From assembly GCF_026151205.1 (NCBI RefSeq), contig NC_087078.1, positions 1,567,675 through 1,631,674 of the forward strand: a stretch of DNA of 64,000 nt, given 5' to 3'. Below, one piece after another: positions 23,585 to 36,473 of this stretch. Numbering within the stretch: the first letter of the stretch is position 1; every line of letters starts with the position of its first letter. Origin of the DNA: Bolinopsis microptera. Lineage: Eukaryota > Ctenophora > Tentaculata > Lobata > Bolinopsidae. Both the position numbers and the translations under genes were made by a program. Under the pieces are notes generated by a model. The model worked only from the letters and a program-made list of their open reading frames with translations. It made no database searches and was not told where the DNA came from.

Positions 23585-24080
23585 GACAAGTACACGGCTA
23601 GGGACTGCGAGTCTATCAGCTACTGCATATCAATAAGGAGTACTCCTCTAACGGAATTAAATAATTAAAGTAGAAAGTGATCGATGGAGCGGATTTTTAG
23701 AAGAACAGGAAAGTAAAAACTCAACGTTTGCATCGTGAGACTATAGTGATAAAGGCACAGATCAGCTGGATGCTGGAGAACAGAACCATCAAGTGATCAA
23801 GAGATACCGGAACCAGAACCACGATATGGGTTGAGGAACAGAGCAAGTTTGCGACCTTCGGACTATTACAGTGATAACCATCATCTACAATTAGACGGGT
23901 GACTGATTAACAATCACAAGCAATATTTTAGTAATGCCAGATAATCTGGCACGGTTTCAGCACAGTTCACCTATCAATTATTGTTGGCATAGTTCTAGCC
24001 AAACTGCTAGATTACATCAGTATATGAGTCAGGATGTTTATCAGTAGTATTTGTCTGTGCGAGGGGGGGGGGGGGTCATG
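23585..24080 (+). mobile_element. LTR-retrotransposon leader and pol tail, copy 2
   Basis: Contains copy 2 of the 20454-20575 repeat (23585-23725), followed directly by a near-identical copy of the 21936-22268 segment (23756-24055), including the YGLRNRASLRP tail frame. It ends in a poly-G run (gaggggggggggggg, about 24060-24075) that could be a polypurine tract. It looks like an internally deleted retrotransposon. LTR boundaries could not be fixed. Confidence 0.5.
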
Positions 24081-24960
24081 AAACTTGATTCTGACAGCAG
24101 TTGACCGACAAACTAGGACAAATCTGATATATTATATAGATCCGATCAACTCAAGCAGGACTGGTACATTGTCTAATTGGAAAATCTTTGTGGCCGTGTA
24201 ACTTGACTTGTTCTGATATGTTGACTTGTGTGGCATGATAGTATCATTCCGAACCCATTATATGATGCATAATAGGACCTCATAATAAAATTAAACCCTA
24301 CAAAATCGATATATTTAAAATTAATTCTCACCTCTTATTCAAAGATCAACTGATGTATCGGTCCATATCCCAAGATATGACTTTTTCTCTGTTCGTCAAC
24401 TGCAAAGTGGGCGTAATGTGTTAAGGGTTAGAAGAATTGTTATCATAACTTAATATTGTAATCATGGTATTCACCAGGCAAACCATGTACAGTAACACCA
24501 CGATTTACTGCTCAGTTTGCAGTTTGAGGGAAAGACAACTTGTGCGATTAATCGTGGTGTATGATAAATCAGGGTTTTGATGTGGTTCACAAGCACTCAA
24601 GTTAGGGGTAAGTAGGGAAGCAGTTAGATATTATGAGAATATTAGAATTTAGAATAAGTCCATAACTCACCTTCGGGTTTCATCCTTCATGAATGCACAA
24701 ATAGGTTCCCAGAGAGGTATTATACGTGTTGACCGTTATGGAGCTTCAGCAGAAAAGTATAAGGTCGAACAAAAATCCAGTATTATCTTTGACTTCAACA
24801 CATCTAATAGAGAAATCAGATTCTGGTAAGTATAAAATAAAATAGCAATAAATATAATCCTTCGTGGACGGTAGTTGTTTCAAATATAAAAGCAAAATCT
24901 CTAGAGTCGATTAATTTATTAATATAATAGTCACGTCAACAGTGTTGACTTGACACTATA
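24081..24960. other. Intergenic; fragment of a pogo-like MITE
   Basis: At 24489-24585 a tacagtaacaccacgattta end and an inverted gataaatcagggttttgat resemble the termini of the 4960-5275 element. No gene found. Confidence 0.35.
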
Positions 24961-24969
24961 ATAATTTTA

Positions 24970-26665
24970 TTTGGAACAGAAGTTCCAAATAAAATTGGGG
25001 CGAAAGAGTCGGAAACTTGACAAATAAGACCAATTCGTTTATAGAGGAGTGTAAGTGTAATACAACAGCTTACACTGCAGCCAGTAAAGATGAGGACAAA
25101 TAACTGAAGTACAGACATAGTGGACACTGGACGACATGCCCATATTTGGATTAATCGTTAATTGTACGGGTAGATGACAGCAAAACTAAGTGTAAACAAA
25201 AAATATTACATAGAGTTATATTTATAGTAATAGAGTTACAGGTCCAGTCGGAACGGTGCCTTTAAATTAATTGCTGAAATCACGAACGTATGTTCTACTT
25301 AAGGCTGTCTCCATGATGGTAACCAGAGTTTAAAATGCGGGAGAAGTTTAAGACAAATAAGGGGTGTATAGAGGAGTGTAAGTGTAATACAACAGCTGAC
25401 ACTGCAGCCAGTAAAGATGAGGACAAAATAACTGAAGTACAGACATAGTGGACATTGTACGGGTAGATGACAGCAAAACCAAGTGTAAACAAAAAATATT
25501 TCATAGAGTTACATTTATAGTAATAAAAACAGGTCCAGTCGGAACGGTGCCTTTAAATTAATTGCTGAAATCACGAACGTATGTTCTACTTAAGGCTTTC
25601 TCCAGGAGAAGTTTTAAGAAGAACGAAGTTCCAAATAAAATTGGGGCGAAAGAGTCGGAAACTTGACAAATAAGACCAATTCGTTTATAGAGGAGTGTAA
25701 GTGTAATACAACAGCTTACACTGCAGCCAGTAAAGATGAGGACAAAATAACTGAAGTACAGACATAGTGGACACTGGACGACATGCCCATATTTGGATTA
25801 ATCGTTAATTGTACGGGTAGATGACAGCAAAACTAAGTGTAAACAAAAAATATTACATAGAGTTATATTTATAGTAATAGAGTTACAGGTCCAGTCGGAA
25901 CGGTGCCTTTAAATTAATTGCTGAAATTACGAACGTATGTTCTACTTAAGGCTGTCTCCATGATGGTAACCAGAGTTTAAAATTCGGGAGAAGTTTAAGA
26001 CAAATAAGGGGTGTATAGAGGAGTGCAAGTGTAATACAACAGCTGACACTGCAGCCAGTAAAGATGAGAAACAGGTCCAGTCGGAACGGTGCCTTTAAAT
26101 TAATTGCTGAAATCACGAACGTATGTTCTACTTAAGGCTTTCTCCAGGAGAAGTTTTAAGAAGAACGAAGTTCCAAATAAAATTGGGGCGAAAGAGTCGG
26201 AAACTTGACAAATAAGACCCATTCGTTTATAGAGGAGTGTAAGTGTAATACAACAGCTGACACTGCAGCCAGTAAAGATGAGGACAAATAACTGAAGTAC
26301 AGACTACAGACATAGTGGACACTGGACGACATGCCCATATTTGGATTAATCGTTAATTGTACGGGTAGATGACAGCAAAACCAAGTGTAAACAAAAAATA
26401 TTACATAGAGTTACATTTATAGTAATAAAAACAGGTCCAGTCGGAACGGTGCCTTTAAATTAATTGCTGAAATCACGAACGTATGTTCTACTTAAGGCTG
26501 TCTCCATGATGGTAACCAGAGTTTAAAATGCGGGAGAAGTTTAAGACAAATAAGGGGTGTATAGAGGAGTGTAAGTGTAATACAACAGCTGACACTGTAG
26601 CCAGTAAAGATGAGAAACAGGTCCAGTCGGAACGGTGCCTTTAAATTAATTCCTGAAATTAATAC
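24970..26665. repeat. Nested tandem array, about 330-650-bp units
   Basis: The block gaggagtgtaagtgtaatac occurs at about 25044, 25373, 25691, 26018 (one change), 26233 and 26566. The block ggtccagtcggaacggtgcc occurs at about 25242, 25532, 25889, 26065, 26433 and 26618. The block ttccaaataaaattggggcg recurs at about 24985, 25630 and 26171. Units differ by internal deletions, so the array has grown by unequal exchange of mixed-length units. Short minus-strand frames repeat with it (IFTGCSVSCCITLTLLY) but lack start context or length. Confidence 0.8.
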
Positions 26666-27184
26666 TTTTAAATTACAGTTTAAGCCAAAACGAGGATGAG
26701 AATGCCAAACTTTCGACAAACGAAATTACCAGTATCAATTTATTAAAGCAGGGCCGAAGTTGCAGAAGTTATTAAATGAAATGATGAAGAGGGTCACGAG
26801 TTACGACGCAAAACTTAATGACAACTGACAAGGCAGACACATAATGGTCATCACACATGAGTGCAGACTAGACGAATTAACTGTTATTGTTAACTTAAAA
26901 ATCAATGTGACATTCATTCCGTTTACACCGCAAGCATTTTAAAATAGATCTTTATGTGGCCAAATAATTTCATATTTTAAAAGCTTAGCAACACTACACA
27001 AATAAAATAGATCTATTATAAATGGCCACATACTTTCATAGTTAAAAAGGTTATAGCAACCCTCCGCAAACAATTCATATTAGCAGCACACAAATATTCA
27101 GTGCAACTACGTATGGCGCGGCGCTTTATTATGGAGGGAACTGACTGAGTTCCCTTTTGGTTTGTTATTGTTTGCAAAACGGCT
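26666..27184. other. Intergenic, no gene recognised
   Basis: AT-rich left part, becoming GC-richer towards the palindromic element at 27185. An open minus frame (27016-27252) overlaps that element and is not supported. Confidence 0.4.
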
Positions 27185-27260
27185 ATGACCCCCTGTAGCG
27201 TCTTCGACGCTACAGGGGGAGCCGCGCACTTCGTGCGAGGCGGGTCATACAACGTATGAC
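27185..27260. repeat. Triple-hairpin palindromic element, copy A
   Basis: Three consecutive hairpins. (1) ccccctgtagcgtc (27189-27202) pairs perfectly with 27206-27219 around ttc. (2) gccgcgcac (27221-27229) pairs with 27233-27241 with one mismatch. (3) gtcatac (27244-27250) pairs with 27254-27260 around aac. Related copies lie at 47870-47936 and 48769-48910. It is probably the terminal part of a foldback MITE family. Confidence 0.7.
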
Positions 27261-27892
27261 AACACCTACATTAACAAGCATGCAAGCTCACCTGGTTCAA
27301 TGAGCGGGAAACGGAGGACAAGGTCTGGTGAAGTCATAGGCTCATAATCACGTGACCTCAGACCCAATCAATGATCAATTAGGTTCGGGCATGGTCAGCC
27401 CCCTGTCACCCGATCTTGAGGTGACGTACGACACTCCGTTTACGCAATCAATGTCTGAAAGGCTACACACGTCGCATATGAGGACAAAAGCGCGGGTAAT
27501 TTTGGCACCACTGTAAAGTGGTGCCAAAATCGTTGGGTGGGTTGATGGCTAGAGCCCTTTTTACCTTCGTGTCAAAACTTGTTAAGCCAATATTGTCCTG
27601 CACTGCGTGCACTAAACATTTCTGATAGATCACTAGTTATATATATGTATTGCGTAAAGGACAAGTTTTGTTTTACTACCTGGGGACCCCAGGCAAAATT
27701 TTATTTTACTTCTTATTGGTAGTTGGCGTGCACGTGATCTTTTGCGCGGCTGTAATTGGTTCTGAATGATCACGTAAATGCTAGTCACGTGCGTTCGAAC
27801 ATCCAATGAGCATTCGCACGTTTTTTTAAAGGGCGATGGAGGTCGTAATTCACTCAGCCCGAATAAAAATTCGGCGGAATGACAGGTAGATT
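27261..27892. other. Intergenic with small palindromes
   Basis: A perfect 14-bp inverted repeat attttggcaccact/agtggtgccaaaat is at 27499-27530 with a 4-nt loop. The palindrome cctggggaccccagg is at about 27678-27692, and its core ctggggaccccag recurs near 50071. No gene found. Confidence 0.5.
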
Positions 27893-29751
27893 GACGGATG
27901 TTACCGATATTTGGCAAAATACTTGAAAAAATAATTTATAATAGGTTATATAATTACCTCAGTGCTATGAACGTGATTTATGATCGACAATTTGGTTTTA
28001 GAAAACAACACTCAACATCTCATGCCGTAAACTATTCTGTCAATAAAATACTTAATGAGATTGAACAGAAAAATCATGTAATTGGAATATTTATTGATCT
28101 AAGTAAAGCATTTGACACAATTGAGCACGATAAACTCCTGCATAAACTTGAACACTATGGAGTAAGAGGTATTGCACTAAAAACTCTCTAGCTATCTAAC
28201 AAACCGTAGCCAAGTAACTTCTTTTCAAACTGAAAAATCGGACAAGTGTTCAGTTGAGTACGGTGTACCCCAGGGGTCAGTGTTAGGACCTCTACTATTT
28301 CTGATTTATATAAATGATATTGTGAGCTCCTCAAGTTTGGCTGAATTCGTCCTGTTTGCTGATGATACAAATATTTTTGTGATAGGTCGTTCAGCACAGG
28401 AAGCTTTTGAAAAAGCTAATCATGTAATGAAACAGGTCAGTAACTATATGGAGTCTAACAAGTTACATATAAATGCAGGGAAAAGTTGTTTTATGCATTT
28501 TCAGCCAGGTTTGTCAAGAGCAACACAGACCTGTGCTAGAACACGGCACTTTAACAGGAATCTAACGATTTCAATAGATGGCAAAAAGCTAGAAAAAGTT
28601 CAATGTACAAAATTTCTTGGGGTGATAATAGACGAACAGCTATGTTGGGAACCACATCTTAATCATTTATCTTTAAAGCTGAACTCCAGTATTGTATCGA
28701 TTAAGAGAATTTGCAAATTCATTCCCAAATCTGAATATTTGAAACTATACAATGCTCTTTTTATGTCACATCTTAGCTATTGTATAAATTGCTGGGGTGG
28801 GATCCCTAAACATAAGCTGAATAAAATCTTTGCTATTCAAAAACGATGTATACGACTGCTATTTGGTAACATTCCCAATTTTGATCATAAAGTATACTCC
28901 TTAACCTGTGCACGTTCAAGAACTTATAACGAACATATGGCTAAAAAGAACTACTGTCTTGAACACACTAAACCGCTATTCACTGAGCAGAAAATTATGA
29001 ACCTGGAGAATCTGCACATGTACCATACATTTATGGAGCTATTCAAAATTCTTAAATTTGATGTCCCCCAGTCGATTAAAGATCTTTTCAAGTTCTGTCC
29101 TAGAAATGAAAAACTTCGTCTGATTGTCCCATTACTGAGGTTAGATATCTCCCAACAGAACTTCTTGTACACCTCTACGGAAATATGGAATGATCTCATC
29201 CCCTATGTATTCGAAATATGTGATGCTAATGTAGATGGGATAATAATCCCGGGTTCTTCCAAAAATTCAGACTTATCAGCCTCGTCAGGTATTATTAAAT
29301 CTAACCTTAAAAAGCACTTGCTATCCCTCCAAAATCGAGGTGACCCTAATATATGGTAACTAATCTATATTATATCTTAAATTCTACATCTGGTACGGCT
29401 CTGCACACATGATATCTCTCTCTGCCATGAAACATGGCTAACCTTTCAAACTATGATTTAAAACATAAACCTAAACTAAAACTCAACTGGGCTCTCCTAT
29501 GTCACCAAACTAGACCAATAAGCAATTTTAGCTTAGATAATTATATTTTTCTATATTTGTATAATAAGTATTATATTGACGTAGTGGATGGTTGAGGGGG
29601 TTTCAAGCACAGGTCACTCTCAAATCCTAAAGATAAGCAGTGGCCTTCGGCACTTGAAACCTCTTCAAACCTCCCCTGATTTATTTATTATTGATATTGT
29701 TTGATTGTGCCTTAAAAATAAATATTTGTTTTATTAAATATTTGTTTTATT
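27893..29751 (+). mobile_element. 5'-truncated CR1/jockey-type LINE, RT domain with one frameshift
   Basis: Homology begins abruptly at about 27898 (MLPIFGKILEKIIYNRL) and includes FGFRKQHSTSHAV. RT motif A is GIFIDLSKAFDTIEHDKLL, motif B is GVPQGSVLGPLLFLIYIND and motif C is VLFADDTNIF. A thumb segment KFLGVIIDEQLCWEPHL follows, then a C-terminal region ending at 29359. A single-base indel near 28185-28195 ends the first frame at KTL and moves the rest to the next frame. The endonuclease and 5' half are missing. The 3' UTR runs to a 16-bp direct duplication (aaatatttgttttatt, 29720-29751). It is a pseudogenised copy, but the frames are otherwise long, implying moderate age. Confidence 0.88.
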
Positions 29752-29814
29752 ACTCGTCTAAATTTCTTCGAAGTAGCGCGCGCCGCTTTCTTCTCGAAAT
29801 GTTGGCCCGATGGC

Positions 29815-30111
29815 AAGTGCTACGAAGTAGCATGTTGAAAAGGCTACCTTCACGCCACTGGTGTTCAGTACTACTATACAGGAGGAATGGCAACTGAGGC
29901 TTCACAGTTCCTAAAACATCTCGCTGAAAAGATCAGCCTAAAGAAAAGCCAACGGTATTGTGATGTGATGTCATTTGTCAGACGCAGACTGCGTTTTGAT
30001 CTACTCAGAACCTGTATAATCTCTATCAGGGGGTACAGAGGTACCAGAACCCTTCCACCCACGGCAATAAGTGATTTGGACCTTAACCTGATCAACACTC
30101 TTAAACCCTAA
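29815..30111 (+). pseudogene. Fragment of a transposon-associated ORF of the 'FTPLVFS-GGM-R(I/L)RG' type
   Basis: In one frame FTPLVFSTT is followed, one frame over, by GGMATEASQFLKHLAEKISL, then RRRLRFDLLRTCIISIRGYR, to a stop at 30111. The same succession (FLPLVFTTSGGMGPLC, then RTRFRFDQLRSTLTAL) occurs in the minus-strand remnant at 49310-49770. The pattern is familiar to me from multicopy uncharacterised ORFs in cnidarian, echinoderm and mollusc genomes that behave like mobile-element proteins. The enzyme class is unresolved. The N-terminal part is missing. Confidence 0.45.
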
Positions 30112-30480
30112 AAGGTCATGGAGTGCTTGTTGGATGGGGGTCTAAACTGCTTTTGTTGTGATGTGAATTAGTGGATTTTATATGTTATTACAAAGGGTTT
30201 TATTTTTTCCTCAGTTTTTAAATTTGTACCATTTTTACAGAATTTTTATATAGGGTCATTGCTATATTATGTGTATATTGTTTGAATTTATCTATAATGT
30301 TTTTTTTATATCCAGCTCAACCAAGACTGGTCTTTTTTAAGTCTAGTCTTACATGCACAAGTATGACCACAGCTTTTGTTTGTTTTTTGCCTGTTTATTC
30401 TTCAATTTTTGGTCAAATCGGCATGAGCATCGATGGGTATTGCATATTTTAAGGCTTTGCCCATTGGGCCCCACTGATCC
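30112..30480. other. Intergenic, dispersed motif
   Basis: Contains a copy of the dispersed motif tatagggtcattgctatatt at about 30251-30270, flanked by atgtgtatattgtttgaa, which also appears at 30511. Otherwise AT-rich with no gene. Confidence 0.4.
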
Positions 30481-31075
30481 TTAATAACATACAAAACTCG
30501 AGTTTTTCTTATGTGTATATTGTTTGAAATTATTTCTTCTCTTCGGGCATTGACCAATAAAGTGGTCCATTGTCTCCTCTTCCATGAGACGTTGTGGACA
30601 AGTTTTGGGGATAGTTGTCGGCTTGAAATTGTTAAGATAGTAGTTTAATTCAGCGTCCAGTATGGAATTTTGCTGCTGTTCTGGTACTCTCTTTACCAAG
30701 TTTCGGGATTGAGCTGGCGAACTTGTCTCTCCATACTCGTTTGAAGAAAGTGTTGGGCAACGTCATCCACCTTTCCCTCATTTTTCGAAGACTTATACTC
30801 CACAGTGCTCCTTTCCATAATAATTTTGGGATTGGAAGTGGCATTTGGGCAGAATCCAAGTTATCAGAATCTTTTTTGGCAAGAGAGTCTATCTTTTCAT
30901 TACCATCATAGCCTTTGTGAGCTGGTAACTCTATGTCAAGTGGGGGTGATTCGGAATCAGCGTTTGAAAACACATCGATCCCCTGTCTGTCCCTTTTAGA
31001 AAAATCTCGAAGATCGAGTGTATAGTAGTGGTGTATTGTAGTAAAAAGGTCATTCAAACAATATATACATCCAAT
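30481..31075 (-). mobile_element. LINE fragment with RNase H-like and C-terminal Cys/His region
   Basis: The minus-strand frame from 31057 contains ELPAHKGYDGNEKIDSLAKK, the C-terminal catalytic segment of a retroelement RNase H (HKGxxGNExxDxLAK). It continues through an Arg/Trp-rich stretch (MRERWMTLPNTFFKRVWRDK) to about 30650. The following frame (30699..30481) gives QNSILDAELNYYLNNF and a terminal CPQRL...DHFIGQCPKRR, the Cys/His tail usual in these LINEs. One frame break separates the two parts. RT is absent. Confidence 0.75.
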
Positions 31076-32317
31076 TAAATCAAGTAATACTATTGGCAGA
31101 GCACAATCAAATCGAGTGTTGCAATCGGGAGATGGTCCATTGCTACCAATATTGCTGAACTTTTAAATGTGTATAGCAGTAGTGATTTAGCACACTGTAC
31201 TCGGGGAGTTTCCATATTTGTTCCATGAGAATGCTCGACATAAAATTAAGCTGGACTGCTTTGTAAAACCAGGCAAGTACTGGGGGTGCAGGTGGACACA
31301 TTATTATTAAATCTAAAATAGCTAATAATTTAATAAATTATTAACAGGCCCCTTAACGTGGGCAATAATATACGCTTTATATTTTATGAATTATATAAAC
31401 AAATTGAAGTCTATTTTTCCAATGTTGTTAAGGTGGACACAACTCACTCCGCTATGAACCATATATTTTTGAATTTAAAAAATTTAATTTGAGAACAAAG
31501 TATAAAGAAATTTTAATTAGCACTGTATAGTTAAAGATATTTATTTTACAAAGTAACATTGCTGACTTTGCATTTGTCCTTCCACGAGATACCCAGCACT
31601 GTACACAACATCTTTGTATATATCCTGTCCTGTTTCTGATCTGGTCAGAGCAAACCAAGATATATTAAACCTATATTGCATTCGGACACAAAGGGAAACA
31701 CACAATGTTAGGCTTCAATCCTTTGTAAATAAACTACATCTTTAGAGCCTCAAATTAATTGTTATATAGTAGTGTTGAAAGTATTAAAACTATCTCTATA
31801 GCAGAGAGTGGGATGAAAGAAAACAGTTCAAGTAATTATTATTAATAAATCAAAATAGCGAATAATTTAATTTATCATCTGCTGTAACAGCCATAAACTA
31901 AAGTCATGGAGTTCATATGTGCGATGGTATAGCTGCTTGCTTCGAAAACTTCTAGAACTGCCAAGATGGTGAAAAATGACTCCAATCAGACAGAGCTGGG
32001 GGTGTGATCATTTCAGAATAACAAATTAATGATTTTTGTGTTGTTTAATGTTAAATTTTCTGTTGGAAATTAAAGTTTTTGATCTCTATTATTTATTGTT
32101 AATAAAATGCTCATTGTAACCAGTTATTTTTGAAAGATTTTCATCATCATAATGTCCCCCATGTATGTCACAAATTCTCTAGTTTCCCCATAATCGATTG
32201 AACATATCTTTGAAATAAATTGTATATTAATCATAATATCAAAACTTGCCTTAAACATTATTTGAATACTAACCCTTCGAATAAATCAGTAGGAAAGTAA
32301 TCCATCTACTGTAAGCC
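31076..32317. other. Upstream region of the cofilin gene
   Basis: AT-rich and without coding signal. Two similar segments (aaatagctaataatttaata at 31314 and aaatagcgaataatttaatt at 31852) mark a short dispersed repeat. The promoter and 5' UTR of cofilin must lie towards the right end, but no TATA box or initiator was convincing. Confidence 0.4.
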
Positions 32318-34133
32318 ATGACTTCTGGAGTTGCTGTTGACGAGAGTTGTAATGCTATGTGGTTGGAGTTCCATAGTGGCAAAGTAAAATCAAGAAGAGT
32401 TATCACCTTCCGCGTCAATGATAAGTACCAAGTAAGTTATTTTGAAATCCTATTTCTTGATTTTTAAACATCTGAAATTTACTATTTTAGATTATGAATG
32501 TGGACTACAAATTTGATATTTAAATTTGATGCTTGAAAGGAGTTATTGTTTAATTCGTGGGATTTGTGACAAATAATTTGTCTAGAAAAGGATCTTCTCT
32601 CAGAGAACATCTTTGAATTCTACATATAATAACCATTATCCACCACTTAAAGACCCTCACTGAATAATCGATTCCCTTAAATATTTAATCTAATTTATAG
32701 ATCTTCTTAAGAATAGCATAAATATTCCTCTCAGGTTCAAATGTCTAATTAGTGCCTAGAAAGATTATTAATTATAAAATGTGGAAGAACTTTAAAAATT
32801 TTAAAGACTACTATGTTTTAAACTAATTACAACACTACAAATCTATTACATTTATAGAGAATTATGTAATGTAACTTGATGGAAATATTTTAAATGGGCA
32901 TATCCTGTCCAAACCCAGGATGCACTACATGAAGAATTCGTTGTAACTTTGTTTGAAAAGCATTAATACTACATTTAACACTTTCATCACTACTAGGAAA
33001 CAAATAATTTGAGATGATGATGAACGTGTCAGTCAGAAATTTGCTTTGCTAAAGTTAGTCGAACAGTTAAAAGATATTTCAAAAGCTCGTGTAATGTATA
33101 TCTAATTACGTTAATATTACGTTTTGCTCTCAGAAAATCATCCCGGATGCTGACAAATGGCAGCTACCAATGCACCACTACAATGTAAACGAAGCTGCTG
33201 TAGAAACGAAAGAAACAATCAAAGCACTTAAAGAACTCCTCGCTGCAGGTATGAACTGTCTTTAATTATTTTTAAATTCATATAAAAGCATTCTATATAT
33301 ATATTAATTATCAGTCTGGGCCACCATGTATACTTCGATTTCGATCCTGGACTTATGTGGCAAGTTTGCTCCAAAAACCAAAACCAAAAATCATACTTTC
33401 GGACTGTTTTAACTGCGATTGGGCAATTCCGGCAGAAGGTCGGGTTACACTAATAATACAAATGACCTCGTTGATTATCCTAATCTCCTGAATTTATTGA
33501 ATGTTTTGGTTGTCTAACATTTTTCTAGATATCTAACTTGTTCTTATTTTTTCTTATTTTTTCTTATTTTGTTCTTATTTTTTCTTATTTTTTCTTAATT
33601 TTTCAGAGTTGGCTGATGACAACCAGAAGAATGAACCGAGATGGATAATTATGTACTTCGATTATGTCGATAAAATCGACGGTAGGCTTACCGGAAAAGA
33701 AATCTTGATAAAATGGTGCCCTGATGGAGTGAAAGTGAAGTCTAGAATGACATTTGCTTCATCTTCCAAAGGATTCGTTGATGCTCTTGATGTAAGTCTT
33801 ACGGGCATGTAATTACGAAATTTTATATGGATATTTTATAGCATCCTTGACTTAGCCGCTCCGGTCGGATATTTAAAAATAAATAAACAGATATAATATT
33901 GAAACTCAAGAAAGAGCAGGCCAACTATCAGAAATATTTATCAATTATTGTTATAAGAGTGAAACAGGCATTATTGTTACAAAATGATTAAATCAAATAA
34001 CCCTGGATTATCTGATATTTTATTCTTATCTCGGTCGTCTCCTCAGGGTTTCAAGGCGTTGGTCGTGCAGGCTGACGAATTAGAAGAAATCGACGATCTC
34101 CTCCCACGATTCGAGAAAGGATTACTGAAATAG
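32318..34133 (+). CDS. CFL: ADF/cofilin, actin-depolymerising factor
   Basis: Four exons: 32318-32431, 33134-33248, 33607-33791 and 34047-34133 (TAG). All junctions are GT-AG with phases 0, 1, 0, giving 166 aa, the usual cofilin length. The protein starts MTSGVAVDESCNAMWLEF, with Ser3 in the position phosphorylated by LIM kinase in animal cofilins. The central ADF-H signature is present: RWIIMYFDY, then IKWCPDGVKVKSRMTFASSS, corresponding to the conserved W-x-P-D...K-S/R-M-x-[YF]-[AS]-S long helix that contacts actin. It ends FEKGLLK. Cofilin binds ADP-actin and severs or depolymerises filaments in the cytoplasm. The N-terminal 70 residues are divergent. Intron 2 ends in an expanded 10-bp polypyrimidine repeat next to the exon 3 acceptor. 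Flanking genes are unrelated. Confidence 0.93.
33537..33606 (+). repeat. Polypyrimidine tandem repeat at the cofilin intron 2 acceptor
   Basis: The 10-bp unit ttcttatttt is repeated about six times, with g-interrupted variants, and ends in aatttttcag, the exon 3 acceptor. The repeat is the polypyrimidine tract itself. Confidence 0.85.
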
Positions 34134-36473
<2,340 letters not shown>

